Below are positions 17,300 to 26,821 of a stretch of DNA of 64,000 nucleotides, in pieces. Every line of letters starts with the position of its first letter. The stretch's first letter is position 1. Location: the NCBI GenBank assembly GCA_947496535.1, contig CANMDE010000003.1:248001-312000 (forward strand). Reading direction: 5' to 3'. Under the pieces are notes generated by a model. It did not search any database. It saw only the letters and a program-made list of their open reading frames with translations, and was not told the DNA's origin. The translations under genes were made by a program, and so were the position numbers. This stretch comes from an uncultured Paracoccaceae bacterium (GTDB lineage: Bacteria > Pseudomonadota > Alphaproteobacteria > Rhodobacterales > Rhodobacteraceae).

Positions 17300-17329
17300 A
17301 AAGGGCCTGGCGATACGTCGGGCCTTTTT
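17300..17329 (+). terminator. Intra-operon attenuating hairpin
   Basis: AAAGG and CCTG arms pair with CGGG and CCTTT across a short loop, with one bulged G, and run into five Ts. It lies 10 bp after the binding-protein stop and 34 bp before the permease gene. Partial terminators or RNA-stabilising stems are common at this place in sugar ABC operons. Confidence 0.6.
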
Positions 17330-17363
17330 CAAATCAGCGCCCTTACACGTCAAAGGTTCCCTC

Positions 17364-18287
17364 ATGACCGCGACAAGCGAACAGATCGGCACGCCGATAG
17401 CAGCCAAAAGACCCAGCCGATGGCTCCGCAATCCGATGGCGAAAATAGCGTCCATTCCGATGATCCTGACAGCCCTTGTGGTCTTTGTCGGGGGAACGAC
17501 CTGGACGGTTGTGTATTCGTTTACCGACAGCAAACTGCTGCCCCGCGAAAACTTCGTAGGTTTCGATCAGTACGAACGGCTTTGGTCGACCGCCCGCTGG
17601 ATGGTTTCGATCAAGAACCTCGCGCTTTATGGCGTTTGTTCACTGGTTCTGACCTTGACCATAGGCTTTATCCTCGCAGCTCTCCTTGATCGCAAAGTCA
17701 GGTTCGAGGGCGCGTTCCGCACCATTTTTCTCTATCCTTTCGCTCTCTCCTTCGTTGTTACTGGCCTTGCATGGCAATGGATTCTGAACCCCGACTTCGG
17801 ACTGCAAAACCTTGTACGCGAATGGGGGTGGACCAGTTTCACGTTCGACCCGTTGAACAACCCCGACATCGTTATGTTTGGCCTTTTGATTGCCGGTATC
17901 TGGCAGGGGTCTGGTCTGATCATGTGCATCATGCTGGCGGGGCTTCGCGGCATCGATGAAGACATCTGGAAAGCCGCCCGTGTAGATGGGATTGGCACGA
18001 TCAAAACCTACGTGGTGATCATCATACCCATGATGCGGCCTGTCTTTATCACATCACTGGTCCTGATCGCTTCGGGCATTATCAAGCTCTATGATCTTGT
18101 CGTTGCCCAAACAAACGGGGGGCCGGGGATTTCGTCAGAGGTGCCTGCCAAATACGTGATCAACTACATGTTTCAGGCCCAGAACCTTGCCCAGGGTTTT
18201 GCGGCGTCCACCATGATGCTGCTGTCGGTGGTCATCATCCTCATCCCATGGGCCTATCTGGAATTTGGAGGCAGGAAACGTGGTTGA
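17364..18287 (+). CDS. Sugar ABC importer permease 1 (MalF/GtsB type)
   Basis: 307 aa inner-membrane permease with six hydrophobic segments after a polar N-terminus of about 30 residues. The EAA-type coupling loop AARVDGIGTIKTYVVIIIP, where the ATPase docks, is near residue 205. It is encoded between the binding protein and the second permease and overlaps the latter by 8 bp. CUT1 family; the specific sugar is not determined. Confidence 0.9.
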   Translation: MTATSEQIGTPIAAKRPSRWLRNPMAKIASIPMILTALVVFVGGTTWTVVYSFTDSKLLPRENFVGFDQYERLWSTARWMVSIKNLALYGVCSLVLTLTIGFILAALLDRKVRFEGAFRTIFLYPFALSFVVTGLAWQWILNPDFGLQNLVREWGWTSFTFDPLNNPDIVMFGLLIAGIWQGSGLIMCIMLAGLRGIDEDIWKAARVDGIGTIKTYVVIIIPMMRPVFITSLVLIASGIIKLYDLVVAQTNGGPGISSEVPAKYVINYMFQAQNLAQGFAASTMMLLSVVIILIPWAYLEFGGRKRG

Positions 18288-19188
18288 TATCACCAGCACA
18301 ATGGCTGCCGAAGGTCCCCGGGGGCCGAAACCCAAGCGCGCCTTCAGTCCGGCTAATATCATGGTCTACGGCACGCTGATCGTCGTCTCGGTTTACTATC
18401 TGCTGCCGCTTTATGTGATGATCGTCACGTCGCTTAAGGGTATGCCGGAAATCCGGCTTGGCAATGTCTTTGGACCGCCGATGGAGATCACAACGGCCCC
18501 GTGGGTCAAAGCGTGGTCTGAGGCCTGCACAGGGATCAATTGCGATGGCCTGTCACGCGGGTTCTGGAATTCGGTGCAGATCCTGATCCCGTCCGTGGTG
18601 CTGTCCATCGCCATCGCATCGGTGAATGGCTATGCGCTGTCGAACTGGAAATTCAAAGGCTCTGAGTTTTTCTTCACGATCCTGATCATCGGCGCGTTCA
18701 TTCCCTATCAGACCATGCTTTATCCCATCGTGATCTTACTGCGTGAAATCGGGCTGATGGGTGATCTTGCAGGACTTGTTCTGGTACACACAGTCTTTGG
18801 CATGCCGATCCTGACGCTGCTGTTTCGCAACTATTTCACCTCAATCCCTGAAGAACTGTTCAAGGCCGCCCGGGTCGATGGGGCAGGGTTCTGGGGCATC
18901 TATTTCCAGATCATGTTGCCCATGGCGCTGCCTATCTTCGTGGTCGCCATCATCTTGCAGGTGACCGGTATCTGGAACGATTTCCTCTTTGGGGTGATCT
19001 ACACCAAACCGGCCACTTATCCGATGACCGTGCAACTCAATAATATCGTGAATTCGGTGCAAGGGGTGAAAGAGTACAACGTCAACATGGCCGCTACCCT
19101 GCTGACAGGTCTTGTTCCCCTCGTCATCTACTTCTTGTCTGGCAAACTCTTCGTCCGCGGCATCGCTGCCGGTGCTGTGAAAGGCTGA
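18280..19188 (+). CDS. Sugar ABC importer permease 2 (MalG/GtsC type)
   Basis: 302 aa from GTG 18280 (MVDITSTMAAEG), chosen because GGAGG lies about 8 nt upstream; a TTG at 18265 is possible but falls before the site. Six membrane segments and the EAA loop AARVDGAGFWGIYFQIMLP. It contains the insert EACTGINCDGLSRGFWNS between the first two helices, typical of glucose/mannose-type permeases. It pairs with permease 1 to form the channel. Confidence 0.9.
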   Translation: MVDITSTMAAEGPRGPKPKRAFSPANIMVYGTLIVVSVYYLLPLYVMIVTSLKGMPEIRLGNVFGPPMEITTAPWVKAWSEACTGINCDGLSRGFWNSVQILIPSVVLSIAIASVNGYALSNWKFKGSEFFFTILIIGAFIPYQTMLYPIVILLREIGLMGDLAGLVLVHTVFGMPILTLLFRNYFTSIPEELFKAARVDGAGFWGIYFQIMLPMALPIFVVAIILQVTGIWNDFLFGVIYTKPATYPMTVQLNNIVNSVQGVKEYNVNMAATLLTGLVPLVIYFLSGKLFVRGIAAGAVKG

Positions 19189-19190
19189 TT

Positions 19191-20270
19191 ATGTCTCACT
19201 CCGTCCAAATCAAAAATCTCGATCTGGCCTTTGGGGCCGTCAAGGTGCTGGAAGACCTCAACCTTGATATCAATGAGGGTGAATTTCTTGTCCTGCTCGG
19301 CTCATCAGGTTGCGGAAAGTCCACCTTGCTGAACTGCATCGCAGGGCTGCTTGAAGTGACCGACGGCCAGATTTTCATCAAAGGCCATAACGTCACATGG
19401 GCCGAGCCGAGCGAGCGTGGCATCGGCATGGTGTTCCAATCCTATGCGCTTTACCCGCAGATGACCGTGAAGGGGAACCTGTCTTTCGGTCTCAAGAACG
19501 CGCGGGTTCCGAAGGACGAAATTGAAAAGCGGGTGGCCCGCGCGGCAGAAATCCTGCAGATCGAACCGCTACTCAATCGCAAGCCGGGCGCACTGTCAGG
19601 TGGGCAACGGCAACGGGTCGCGATCGGGCGGGCGCTGGTGCGCGATGTGGATGTGTTCCTCTTCGACGAACCGTTGTCGAACCTTGACGCCAAATTGCGG
19701 GCTGACCTGCGCGTAGAGCTCAAACGCCTGCACCAGCAGCTGCAAAACACAATGATCTACGTCACCCATGATCAGGTCGAGGCAATGACGCTGGCCGACC
19801 GGATTGCGATCATGAAGGGCGGCAATATCATGCAGCTTGGCAGCCCCGATGAAATCTACAATCATCCCCAGAACCTTTACGTGGCGGATTTTATAGGCAG
19901 CCCGTCGATGAACTTTCTTGAAGGGCATCTGGACGGGGACATCTTCAAGGTCGATGACATGGCAATGCCCATGACGGGCTACAATTTCGGCGCGCCGCAA
20001 ACGGCCCCGCGTCCGGCCATCATAGGCATTAGGCCAGAGCATATCATCACCGGAGAGTTGGTCGCCAAAGCCCCGGTGCAATTCGAAGTCGATATTGATC
20101 TGGTCGAACCAATGGGGTCGGACACGCTTGTCTACGCCAAGCTGGGGCAGCATCTGTTCCGGGTCCGGATGGACGGGCAGGCACGGGTCGCAGCAGGCGA
20201 AACGCTCGATATCGGGATCGACCCGTCCCGCGCCTCGCTCTTTGACAAATCGACGGAGGAAAGACTGTGA
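19191..20270 (+). CDS. Sugar ABC importer ATPase (MalK/UgpC family)
   Basis: 359 aa. Walker A GSSGCGKST (about 37-45), Q-loop VFQSYALYPQM, signature LSGGQRQRVAIGRAL, Walker B VFLFDEP and switch His in YVTHDQVEAMT. The C-terminal third is the MalK-type regulatory/TOBE domain (IGIRPEHI). It powers the importer encoded just upstream, starting 2 bp after permease 2, and overlaps the next gene by 4 bp. Confidence 0.93.
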   Translation: MSHSVQIKNLDLAFGAVKVLEDLNLDINEGEFLVLLGSSGCGKSTLLNCIAGLLEVTDGQIFIKGHNVTWAEPSERGIGMVFQSYALYPQMTVKGNLSFGLKNARVPKDEIEKRVARAAEILQIEPLLNRKPGALSGGQRQRVAIGRALVRDVDVFLFDEPLSNLDAKLRADLRVELKRLHQQLQNTMIYVTHDQVEAMTLADRIAIMKGGNIMQLGSPDEIYNHPQNLYVADFIGSPSMNFLEGHLDGDIFKVDDMAMPMTGYNFGAPQTAPRPAIIGIRPEHIITGELVAKAPVQFEVDIDLVEPMGSDTLVYAKLGQHLFRVRMDGQARVAAGETLDIGIDPSRASLFDKSTEERL

Positions 20271-21013
20271 CCAAGATCGCTTATCAGCTCTATTGCTCTC
20301 GCAATTTTCCGCCCTTGGGTGACACGCTGCGCATGCTGTCCAAGACGGGTTATCAATATGTCGAAGGTTACGGGGGGCTGTATGAGGACGTTGACGGCCT
20401 ACGTGCCGGGCTGGATGCCAACGGGCTGGAAATGCCCAGTGGGCATTTCGGGCTGGACATGATCGAAGATGATCCGGCCAAAGCCATCAACGTGGCCAAG
20501 GCGCTGGGGATATCCAAGGTTTTCGTACCACATCTGGCTGCAGCGCTTCGGCCAAACGACGCTGCCGGTTGGACCGCCTTTGGTCGTCGTCTGGCGGAAG
20601 CCGGTAAACCCATCCGTGATGCGGGGCTCGCATTCGGCTGGCACAATCACGATTTTGAGTTTGAGGCCGTGGAAGATGGAACCCTGCCATTGGCCCTGAT
20701 CATGGATGCTTCAACCGATCTGGCGCTGGAGCTTGATTTGGGTTGGACACAGAGAGCAGGGCAAGATCCGGTGCAATGGATCAACAATTACGCGGGCCGG
20801 ATTAGCGCGGTGCACGTCAAAGACATCGCCCCGACGGGTGAATGCGAAGACGAAGACGGCTGGGCTGATGTGGGTCACGGCGTGATGGATTGGGGCGCGA
20901 TTGATGCGGCTTTGAAGGCAGCCAATGTGGATCACTACGTCATCGAACATGACAATCCTAGCGACGATGCGCGTTTCGCTGCGCGCAGCATCGCAGCAGT
21001 CAACGCATTTTAG
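20267..21013 (+). CDS. Sugar phosphate isomerase/epimerase family (TIM barrel)
   Basis: 248 aa AP-endonuclease-2-like TIM barrel. Metal/active-site segments GHFGLDM, HNHDFEFE, LELDLGW and VHVKDI are in order. Such enzymes isomerise or epimerise keto sugars, or dehydrate inositol derivatives. It overlaps the ATPase gene by 4 bp and is followed 13 bp later by a Gfo/Idh dehydrogenase, a pairing typical of oxidation/isomerisation routes for imported sugars or cyclitols. Confidence 0.85.
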   Translation: MTKIAYQLYCSRNFPPLGDTLRMLSKTGYQYVEGYGGLYEDVDGLRAGLDANGLEMPSGHFGLDMIEDDPAKAINVAKALGISKVFVPHLAAALRPNDAAGWTAFGRRLAEAGKPIRDAGLAFGWHNHDFEFEAVEDGTLPLALIMDASTDLALELDLGWTQRAGQDPVQWINNYAGRISAVHVKDIAPTGECEDEDGWADVGHGVMDWGAIDAALKAANVDHYVIEHDNPSDDARFAARSIAAVNAF

Positions 21014-21026
21014 GAGGGGACGGATC

Positions 21027-22145
21027 ATGACACAACTTGGCGTCGGCATCATTGGATGCGGTAATATCTCTTCCAGTTATCTAGCGCTCGCGCCGTTGTT
21101 TCGGTCGCTAACGGTCAAGGCGGTGGCCGATATCAATATGGACACAGCCCAAGCGCGGGCGGCGGAGTACGATGTGCGGGCTGAAACGGTCGATGATCTG
21201 CTAAAGGCGCCCGACATCGATGTTGTCGTGAACCTTACGATCCCTGCTGTGCATTTCGACGTGACCAAACGCATTCTGGAGGCGGGCAAGCATGCCTATT
21301 CCGAAAAGCCTCTAGTTCTGACATTGGCCGAGGGCGAAGAACTGCGCGAGTTGGCGGTGTCCAAGAACCTGCGCATCGGGTCTGCCCCGGACACGTTTCT
21401 GGGCGGTGTGCACCAGCAAGCCCGCGCAACGCTCGACGATGGTTCGGTAGGCCGGATCATCGGGGGGACCTGTCATGTGATGGGTCACGGCATGGAAAGC
21501 TGGCACCCCAACCCGGATTTCTTTTACCAACCGGGGGCGGGGCCAATTCTGGATATTGGCCCGTATTACGTCACCAACCTGATCCAGCTGGTCGGTCCGG
21601 TCAAATCCGTGGCGGCACTCGCCACCGCGACCTTCAAGGAACGAACCATTGGTAACGGCGACCGGTTGGGTGAAACGGTTCCAGTGGACACCCCGACAAA
21701 CATCCACGCATTGCTGGAATTCGCCAACGGGGCCACGATCACTCTTGGCGCGAGTTGGGATGTGTGGGCGCATCGCCATGGCCATATGGAGCTTTACGGC
21801 GAAACCGGCTCTATCTTCGTGCCGGACCCCAATTTCTTTGGCGGTGTCATTGAGACCAGCGGGGAAGGCGGCGAGATCAATCAAGTTGAGCCTTGGGACC
21901 ACCCGCTCGGTGTCAACAATCAGGAAGACCGCGCGAATTACCGCTGCGCTGGCCTCGCCGATATGGCGACTGCCATTGCCGAGGGTCGTCAGCACCGTTG
22001 CAATATCGACCTCGCTGTTCACGCCGTCGATGTCATGACCGGTATTCTGCGGGCAGGGGAAGAGCGGTGCTTTGTCGAGATGACGACAACCTGTGAACGC
22101 CCTGATGCGCTTTCACCCGATCAGGCGCGCGCCTTGCTCGTGTAA
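21027..22145 (+). CDS. Gfo/Idh/MocA-family sugar dehydrogenase
   Basis: 372 aa from ATG 21027, which has TAGGAGGGG about 8 nt upstream; a frame to 20925 lies inside the previous gene. Rossmann motif GIIGCGNISSSY (7-18) and EKPLV near residue 94. Last gene of the sugar operon; presumably oxidises the imported sugar with NAD(P). No sugar kinase gene is present in the operon, which argues for an oxidative rather than phosphorylating first step (inference). Confidence 0.88.
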   Translation: MTQLGVGIIGCGNISSSYLALAPLFRSLTVKAVADINMDTAQARAAEYDVRAETVDDLLKAPDIDVVVNLTIPAVHFDVTKRILEAGKHAYSEKPLVLTLAEGEELRELAVSKNLRIGSAPDTFLGGVHQQARATLDDGSVGRIIGGTCHVMGHGMESWHPNPDFFYQPGAGPILDIGPYYVTNLIQLVGPVKSVAALATATFKERTIGNGDRLGETVPVDTPTNIHALLEFANGATITLGASWDVWAHRHGHMELYGETGSIFVPDPNFFGGVIETSGEGGEINQVEPWDHPLGVNNQEDRANYRCAGLADMATAIAEGRQHRCNIDLAVHAVDVMTGILRAGEERCFVEMTTTCERPDALSPDQARALLV

Positions 22146-22314
22146 GACCCGGCCATCCTGTCATACAGGTATTTATGTGTGTGGCTGGGAAATGGCGCGC
22201 CAAAGCGTTGCATCAATCGGCTGTAGCTATAACCCAGATCCGACCCTTTGCAGATGCGTTTGTGGTTCAGATCGTGTAGAGCGGTACCGTTGCACCGTCA
22301 AAGTAAAGCTCAGG

Positions 22315-23493
22315 TTAAAGTCCGGTCTCTGCTGCAATCTGCGCCCGTGATTTTCGCTGCCGCTCCGTCGCGGATTTCAACTGCCCACAAGCCGCCATGA
22401 TATCCTCACCCCGCGGTTTGCGTACGGGCGAGGAGTAACCCGCACGATGCACGATATCGGCAAACGCCCTGATACGATTGTTGGATGACCGCTGATAAGG
22501 CGCACCCGGCCATTCGTTGAAGGGGATCAGATTAATCTTGGCCGGAATGCCTTCGATTAGCTTCACAAGCCGATGCGCATCCGCATCGCTGTCATTCACA
22601 CCATCCAGCATCACGTATTCAAACGTGATCCGTTCGGAGTTCGACACTTTGGGATAGCTCCGCAGCGCCTCCAACAGTTCGACCACGGGCCAGCGCTTGT
22701 TAATCGGCACCAGCTTGTCGCGGACCTCATCGGTCGTGGCATGAAACGAAATCGCAAGCTGGCAGCCGATCTCTTCCGCTGTCCGGGCCATCTCTGGCAC
22801 AACACCAGACGTGGAAAGCGTGATACGACGGCGTGACAGGGCGATGCCTTCTGGGTCCATCGCAATCTTCATCGCGTCGCGCACGTTTTCGAAATTATAA
22901 AGCGGCTCACCCATCCCCATCAGCACGATGTTGGACAAAAGACGGGGCGCGGCGTTGTTTCGGTCCCCCGGCTGTGGCCATTCGTCCAGATCATCGCGGG
23001 CCACCATCACCTGCCCGACAATCTCGGCGGCCGTCAGGTTTCGCACAAGTTTCTGGGTGCCGGTATGACAGAATGAACAGGTCAGGGTGCACCCCACCTG
23101 AGAAGAAATGCATAGCGTCCCGCGGTCGGTTTCGGGAATATAGACCACCTCGACCTCATGCCCGCCAGCGATGCGGACAAGGTATTTCCGTGTGCCGTCC
23201 TCTGAAACCTGCCGAGTCACAACTTCCGGGACCGCGATGACGAAGGTTCTGGCCAAAAGCGCACGGTAGTCTTTCGACAGGTTCGTCATCTTATCAAAAT
23301 CGCGGACCCCCCAATGATAAAGCCACTGCCATATCTGTCCGGCCCGCATCTTTGCCTGTTTTTGGGGTGTTCCGGCCTCAATCAAGGCCTCCAGCAATCC
23401 AACGCGGGTTAAACCAACAAGGTTCAACGGCCCATCTGCGGCTTTGCGCGGAATGGTCAGCACGTCCTGCGTGATTGGGGCCTTGGCGTCCAT
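22315..23493 (-). CDS. rlmN: 23S rRNA (A2503-C2)/tRNA (A37-C2) methyltransferase, radical SAM
   Basis: 392 aa. Radical-SAM cluster motif CTLTCSFC (Cys 135, 139, 142), preceded by TLCISSQVG whose Cys 128 corresponds to the first of the two extra catalytic cysteines. The second is in DIMAACGQL near the C-terminus. It methylates A2503 of 23S rRNA and A37 of some tRNAs. It is the only gene on its strand until ialB, from which a hairpin separates it. Confidence 0.94.
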   Translation of the reverse strand: MDAKAPITQDVLTIPRKAADGPLNLVGLTRVGLLEALIEAGTPQKQAKMRAGQIWQWLYHWGVRDFDKMTNLSKDYRALLARTFVIAVPEVVTRQVSEDGTRKYLVRIAGGHEVEVVYIPETDRGTLCISSQVGCTLTCSFCHTGTQKLVRNLTAAEIVGQVMVARDDLDEWPQPGDRNNAAPRLLSNIVLMGMGEPLYNFENVRDAMKIAMDPEGIALSRRRITLSTSGVVPEMARTAEEIGCQLAISFHATTDEVRDKLVPINKRWPVVELLEALRSYPKVSNSERITFEYVMLDGVNDSDADAHRLVKLIEGIPAKINLIPFNEWPGAPYQRSSNNRIRAFADIVHRAGYSSPVRKPRGEDIMAACGQLKSATERQRKSRAQIAAETGL

Positions 23494-23537
23494 GGGAATG
23501 CTCCGGTTCGGGGTTCAAGCACGCCATATAGGAGAAA

Positions 23538-23565
23538 GGGCCGGTTTTCACAAGAAAACCGACCC
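23538..23565 (-). terminator. Terminator downstream of the IalB-like gene
   Basis: A 12-position stem with one mismatch (GGGCCGGTTTTC / GAAAACCGACCC on the plus strand) and a 4-nt loop. Read on the minus strand it is followed by TTTCTCC. It lies 24 bp after the IalB-like stop and before rlmN, so it probably separates the two transcripts. Confidence 0.65.
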
Positions 23566-23589
23566 TTCGAACTTAATTGCTACACAACG

Positions 23590-24120
23590 TCAGCTGGAAC
23601 AGCGGTTCTCGGCTTCTTCCACCGCTGCGGTAAAGCCGAGCAGACTGAACGTATCCTCGGTCTGTGTGCCACGGCCTGACCGCCCCGTGACAACAGCGCT
23701 TGATCCGCGTTTCATGGCGGCGACGAACTTGGCGTCATCTTCTGGTGTGGCGGGCCAAGCGGTCTCACCTTCTGTAAACAACTGAAACGTTGTGCCACCG
23801 ACATTCACGCTGACCGTCGATCCGCTCGCGAACGGGTAGCCGCCCGCAAACATGACCTGACCGGTGACATTTTCATCCGGGCGGTAAAACACCATCAGGC
23901 GGATGTCGCCACGGCGTACCTGCACCACATCACCCTCGCGGGTGTTGACGCTTTCCTTGGGCGCGGACACGGCCCAGCATTCATCCGGGCCCGTTTCAAC
24001 AAACACGCTCCAATCGGTGTTTGCAGCAACGCGGGCGCTGCTTTCCTCTTGCGCGCTGACGCCAGACGCGACCCCAATCAAGGCCGCCACACCCAATACC
24101 CGTGAAATAGTCCAATTCAT
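23590..24120 (-). CDS. Invasion-associated locus B (IalB) family periplasmic protein
   Basis: 176 aa from MNWTISRVLG. Sec signal peptide of about 23 residues ending GVSA, then an IalB-type beta domain: WSVFVETGPDECWAV, VNTREGDVVQVRRGDIRL, FSLLGFTAAVEEAENRC. Two cysteines (ECW and ENRC) could form a disulfide. The family is widespread in alphaproteobacteria with a poorly defined envelope role. The frame runs on upstream to 24525 with no signal or ribosome site, so the short start is chosen. Confidence 0.8.
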   Translation of the reverse strand: MNWTISRVLGVAALIGVASGVSAQEESSARVAANTDWSVFVETGPDECWAVSAPKESVNTREGDVVQVRRGDIRLMVFYRPDENVTGQVMFAGGYPFASGSTVSVNVGGTTFQLFTEGETAWPATPEDDAKFVAAMKRGSSAVVTGRSGRGTQTEDTFSLLGFTAAVEEAENRCSS

Positions 24121-24281
24121 TCTTACAGCCTCCAAGCTGGCTTTGCCTCTGGATGTTCCCGCTTTGCGTTGATGCACCTTTTCGGCTGGCGGGAACTGTT
24201 TCAACTCGATAGCCCTATGGTTAGCAAGAAATCGCCCGTTGGGGAAAGCCCTTATGCGAGGCGGCATGAAGGGAAGACGAT

Positions 24282-25283
24282 ATGCCTGATCCAACTCAAG
24301 ACCCTGTTGATATGGTTGAGGTTTGGCGCGGCGACCTCTTGGAGTGCATCCATCGCGGTCACGCGGTTGTGTGCGATGAGGCCGGCCAGATCGTCGAGGC
24401 CTGGGGTGATCCTTCGGCTTTGATCTATCCCCGCTCTTCCTGCAAAATGGTGCAGGCCTTACCACTGTTGGAAAGCGGGGGAGGGGCGCATCTGACGAAT
24501 GAGCAATTGGCGCTCGCCTGCGCATCCCATAACGGGGCGGCTATCCATACCGACCGGGTCGGTGCGTGGCTGAAAGATCTTGGCCTGACCGAAGATGATT
24601 TTCGCTGCGGCCCGCAAATGCCACCTGATCGGGATGCGCGATATGGATTGATCCGGGCCCATCAGGAGCCTTGTCAAATCCACAATAACTGTTCCGGCAA
24701 ACATGCGGGCTTTCTGACGTTGGCCAAGCATCTAAAGGCCGGTCCCGACTACGAACTGATAGATCACCCCGTGCAGCAAGCCTGCAAGGCAGCCTTTGAA
24801 GAGACCACGCAGGAGACCAGCCCCCTTTACGGCATTGATGGATGTTCGGCACCCAACCACGCCTGCACCGTGCACGGCTTGGCCCGGTCCATGGCGTTCT
24901 TTGCCAGTGCCAGTGATAAGTCTGATACCCGTAGCAAGGCGGCGACGCGATTGATCCATGCCATGGTGGCCCATCCAGAACTGGTTGCTGGCGAAGGCCG
25001 AGCCTGCACCGAATTGATGCGAGCTATGGACAGTGTGGCAGTCAAAACCGGGGCCGAGGGCGTCTTTATCGCGATTATCCCGCAAAAGCGGCTGGGCGTC
25101 GCGCTCAAGATCAGCGACGGCGCGACCCGCGCCAGCGAATGCGCGATTGCGGCTATCCTGACACGGCTTGGCGTGCTCGACCCACAGCATCCAGCGGCCA
25201 TCGCGCGGATGCAACCGCCCATCACCAACCGACGCGGGCTCACAACAGGACAGATCAGACCAGCGGCCGCGTTGATGTCGTAA
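24282..25283 (+). CDS. L-asparaginase, Rhizobium etli (ReAV) type
   Basis: 333 aa. This is the cysteine/serine-dependent asparaginase class unrelated to E. coli AnsA/B. Motifs: RSSCKMVQALP (Ser 52/53, Lys 55), NNCSGKHAGFL (Cys 137, Lys 140) and GIDGCSAPNHA (Cys 188), the three blocks forming the active site in the R. etli enzyme. It hydrolyses asparagine to aspartate and ammonia. No signal peptide, so probably cytoplasmic. It is divergent from the IalB-like gene. Confidence 0.9.
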   Translation: MPDPTQDPVDMVEVWRGDLLECIHRGHAVVCDEAGQIVEAWGDPSALIYPRSSCKMVQALPLLESGGGAHLTNEQLALACASHNGAAIHTDRVGAWLKDLGLTEDDFRCGPQMPPDRDARYGLIRAHQEPCQIHNNCSGKHAGFLTLAKHLKAGPDYELIDHPVQQACKAAFEETTQETSPLYGIDGCSAPNHACTVHGLARSMAFFASASDKSDTRSKAATRLIHAMVAHPELVAGEGRACTELMRAMDSVAVKTGAEGVFIAIIPQKRLGVALKISDGATRASECAIAAILTRLGVLDPQHPAAIARMQPPITNRRGLTTGQIRPAAALMS

Positions 25284-25442
25284 GCTAGAGTGCTGATTGT
25301 TCGCACCTTCGCAAACTGACAGGGAATTGATCGGTAACCCGACGAAGCACCTTGTGTTGCTGGTATCAAAGTTATCTGCTGCGGTTACTTAACTGGTTCT
25401 CTTTTTCAATGACAAAACCCTACGACAACCAGGAGGTTTCAC

Positions 25443-26300
25443 ATGCCCAAGTCAATTCTCATCACCGGCACGTCCACAGGTCTTGGGATCAGCCTTGCGG
25501 TTCAAGCCGCGCAAGCTGGCCACGAGGTGTATGCGACTATGCGCAACCTCAAGAAAAGAGGCGCTCTGGATGACGCCGCCGCCAAAGCGGGCGTCAACCT
25601 CACCGTCCTGCCGCTGGACGTGCAGGACACCGCTTCGATTGATGCAGCGGTCGAAAGTGTCATCGAACAAGGCGGCAAAATAGATGTCCTGATCAACAAC
25701 GCGGGCGCGGGCTTCGTTCGGTCAACCGAACAGGCTACAGAAGAGGACATTCAATGGGTGATAGACGTCAACTTCACCGGGGTCGTGCGCTGCACAAAGG
25801 CGGTCATCGGTCACATGCGGAAGCAGCGATCCGGTCATGTGGTGACGATCTCAAGTGTTGGTGGATTGGTGGGGCAGCCCTTTAACGAAATCTATTGCGG
25901 TGCCAAATTCGCCGTTGAAGGGTACATGGAGGCGATGGCGTCTTATATCACGCCCAGTTTTGGCGTGAATTTCACGGTTGTCGAACCCGGCGGTATCCAG
26001 TCGGAATTTGCCGCCAATGTCCTGCAACAGGTTGAAGAGACGGGTGGCATGCTCGACGATGAATACCTGCCAATATTGCAGAAATACATTGGCGGATCAC
26101 AAAACCGCCAAGCGGGATCGGATATCTACCAGACCGCAGATCATGTTGCCGAAGTGGTGATGGAATGCATTGCCGCCGAAAACCCACCCATCCGACGCCG
26201 GACATCCCAATGGGGCGAGGAGTTCTGCGCGTTGAAGACCGATCTCGACCCTGACGGAAAGAAACTGCAGGCCCAGGTTATCGAACAGTTTCTGAGTTAG
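25443..26300 (+). CDS. SDR-family oxidoreductase
   Basis: 285 aa. Cofactor motif TGTSTGLG (8-15), NNAGAG, TISSVGG and catalytic YCGAKFAVEGY. The extended C-terminus (about 40 residues) fits the SDR subgroup that includes retinol and 17-beta-hydroxysteroid dehydrogenases; the substrate is unknown. A clear AGGAGG precedes the ATG. No co-transcribed neighbours: 159 bp follow the asparaginase stop and a gene-free interval follows. Confidence 0.85.
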   Translation: MPKSILITGTSTGLGISLAVQAAQAGHEVYATMRNLKKRGALDDAAAKAGVNLTVLPLDVQDTASIDAAVESVIEQGGKIDVLINNAGAGFVRSTEQATEEDIQWVIDVNFTGVVRCTKAVIGHMRKQRSGHVVTISSVGGLVGQPFNEIYCGAKFAVEGYMEAMASYITPSFGVNFTVVEPGGIQSEFAANVLQQVEETGGMLDDEYLPILQKYIGGSQNRQAGSDIYQTADHVAEVVMECIAAENPPIRRRTSQWGEEFCALKTDLDPDGKKLQAQVIEQFLS

Positions 26301-26653
26301 GCCGTTTTGCTGTGAGATCACCTGAAAATTGAGACTGGGATGTTGACGAAATCAACACGATTGGTTCGCGATCTGCAAAATTGGGGGCAGGGCCCCTTCT
26401 CAAGTTCAAGGTTCCCAACAGCGACCTTAACTGTTTTCAGGGCCCCAAAGAAAAGATCGCAGCACTTACGCCATGCCCGCTTAGGGGCGAACCCGATGTG
26501 TTTTCGGGCGCGCCAAATTTGTTGTTGCTGTGCATCTGAGGTTGGCTCCGAGCCCGATCTTGCTCGTAAATGATACTTGCAGAAATGGCTGCACTCGCGT
26601 TCGAATAAATTCCGTCCATCTGATCGTCGATTTTTTCCCCGGCGCTTTTGAAA
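26301..26653. other. Gene-free interval
   Basis: 353 bp between an SDR gene and the last gene of the guanidine operon (convergent). Open frames on either strand lack ribosome-binding sites and recognisable sequence. A short GC-rich inverted segment (CAGGGCCCC... and CAGGGCCCC direct repeats about 26390-26450) is present. It may hold the end of the minus-strand operon transcript; nothing else can be supported. Confidence 0.45.
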
Positions 26654-26821
26654 TTATGACTGTTTTTGCCTACGCAACCTTTTTCGAACAATTGCCATCG
26701 CGGCAAAAGCAACTGGTGCGAGAACTCCGAGCATTGGTGCCATTGAGGTTGCCACGGCAACCTCATGATGCGCGGATGCAGGTGTTGCTAAAAACACGAT
26801 CAATGCGGCAAGGGTTCTCAT
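26654..26821 (-). CDS. 55-residue exported/membrane protein, function unknown
   Basis: A 55-codon frame beginning MRTLAALIVFLATPASAHHE and ending RKRLRRQKQS. It reads as a cleavable Sec signal peptide (predicted cut after ASA, leaving an N-terminal His-His), one hydrophobic segment (about 25-45) and a strongly basic cytoplasmic tail. Its ATG overlaps the TGA of the upstream His-rich gene as ATGA, which strongly supports translation. It is the last gene of the guanidine operon. No family recognised. A metal-related role is speculation from the context and the exposed histidines. Confidence 0.7.
   Translation of the reverse strand: MRTLAALIVFLATPASAHHEVAVATSMAPMLGVLAPVAFAAMAIVRKRLRRQKQS

Noticed and set aside
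26437..26766. 109-codon minus-strand frame in the interval after the guanidine operon
   Set aside because: Low-complexity composition, no ribosome site, and it overlaps in another frame the well-supported 55-codon gene at 26654-26821.
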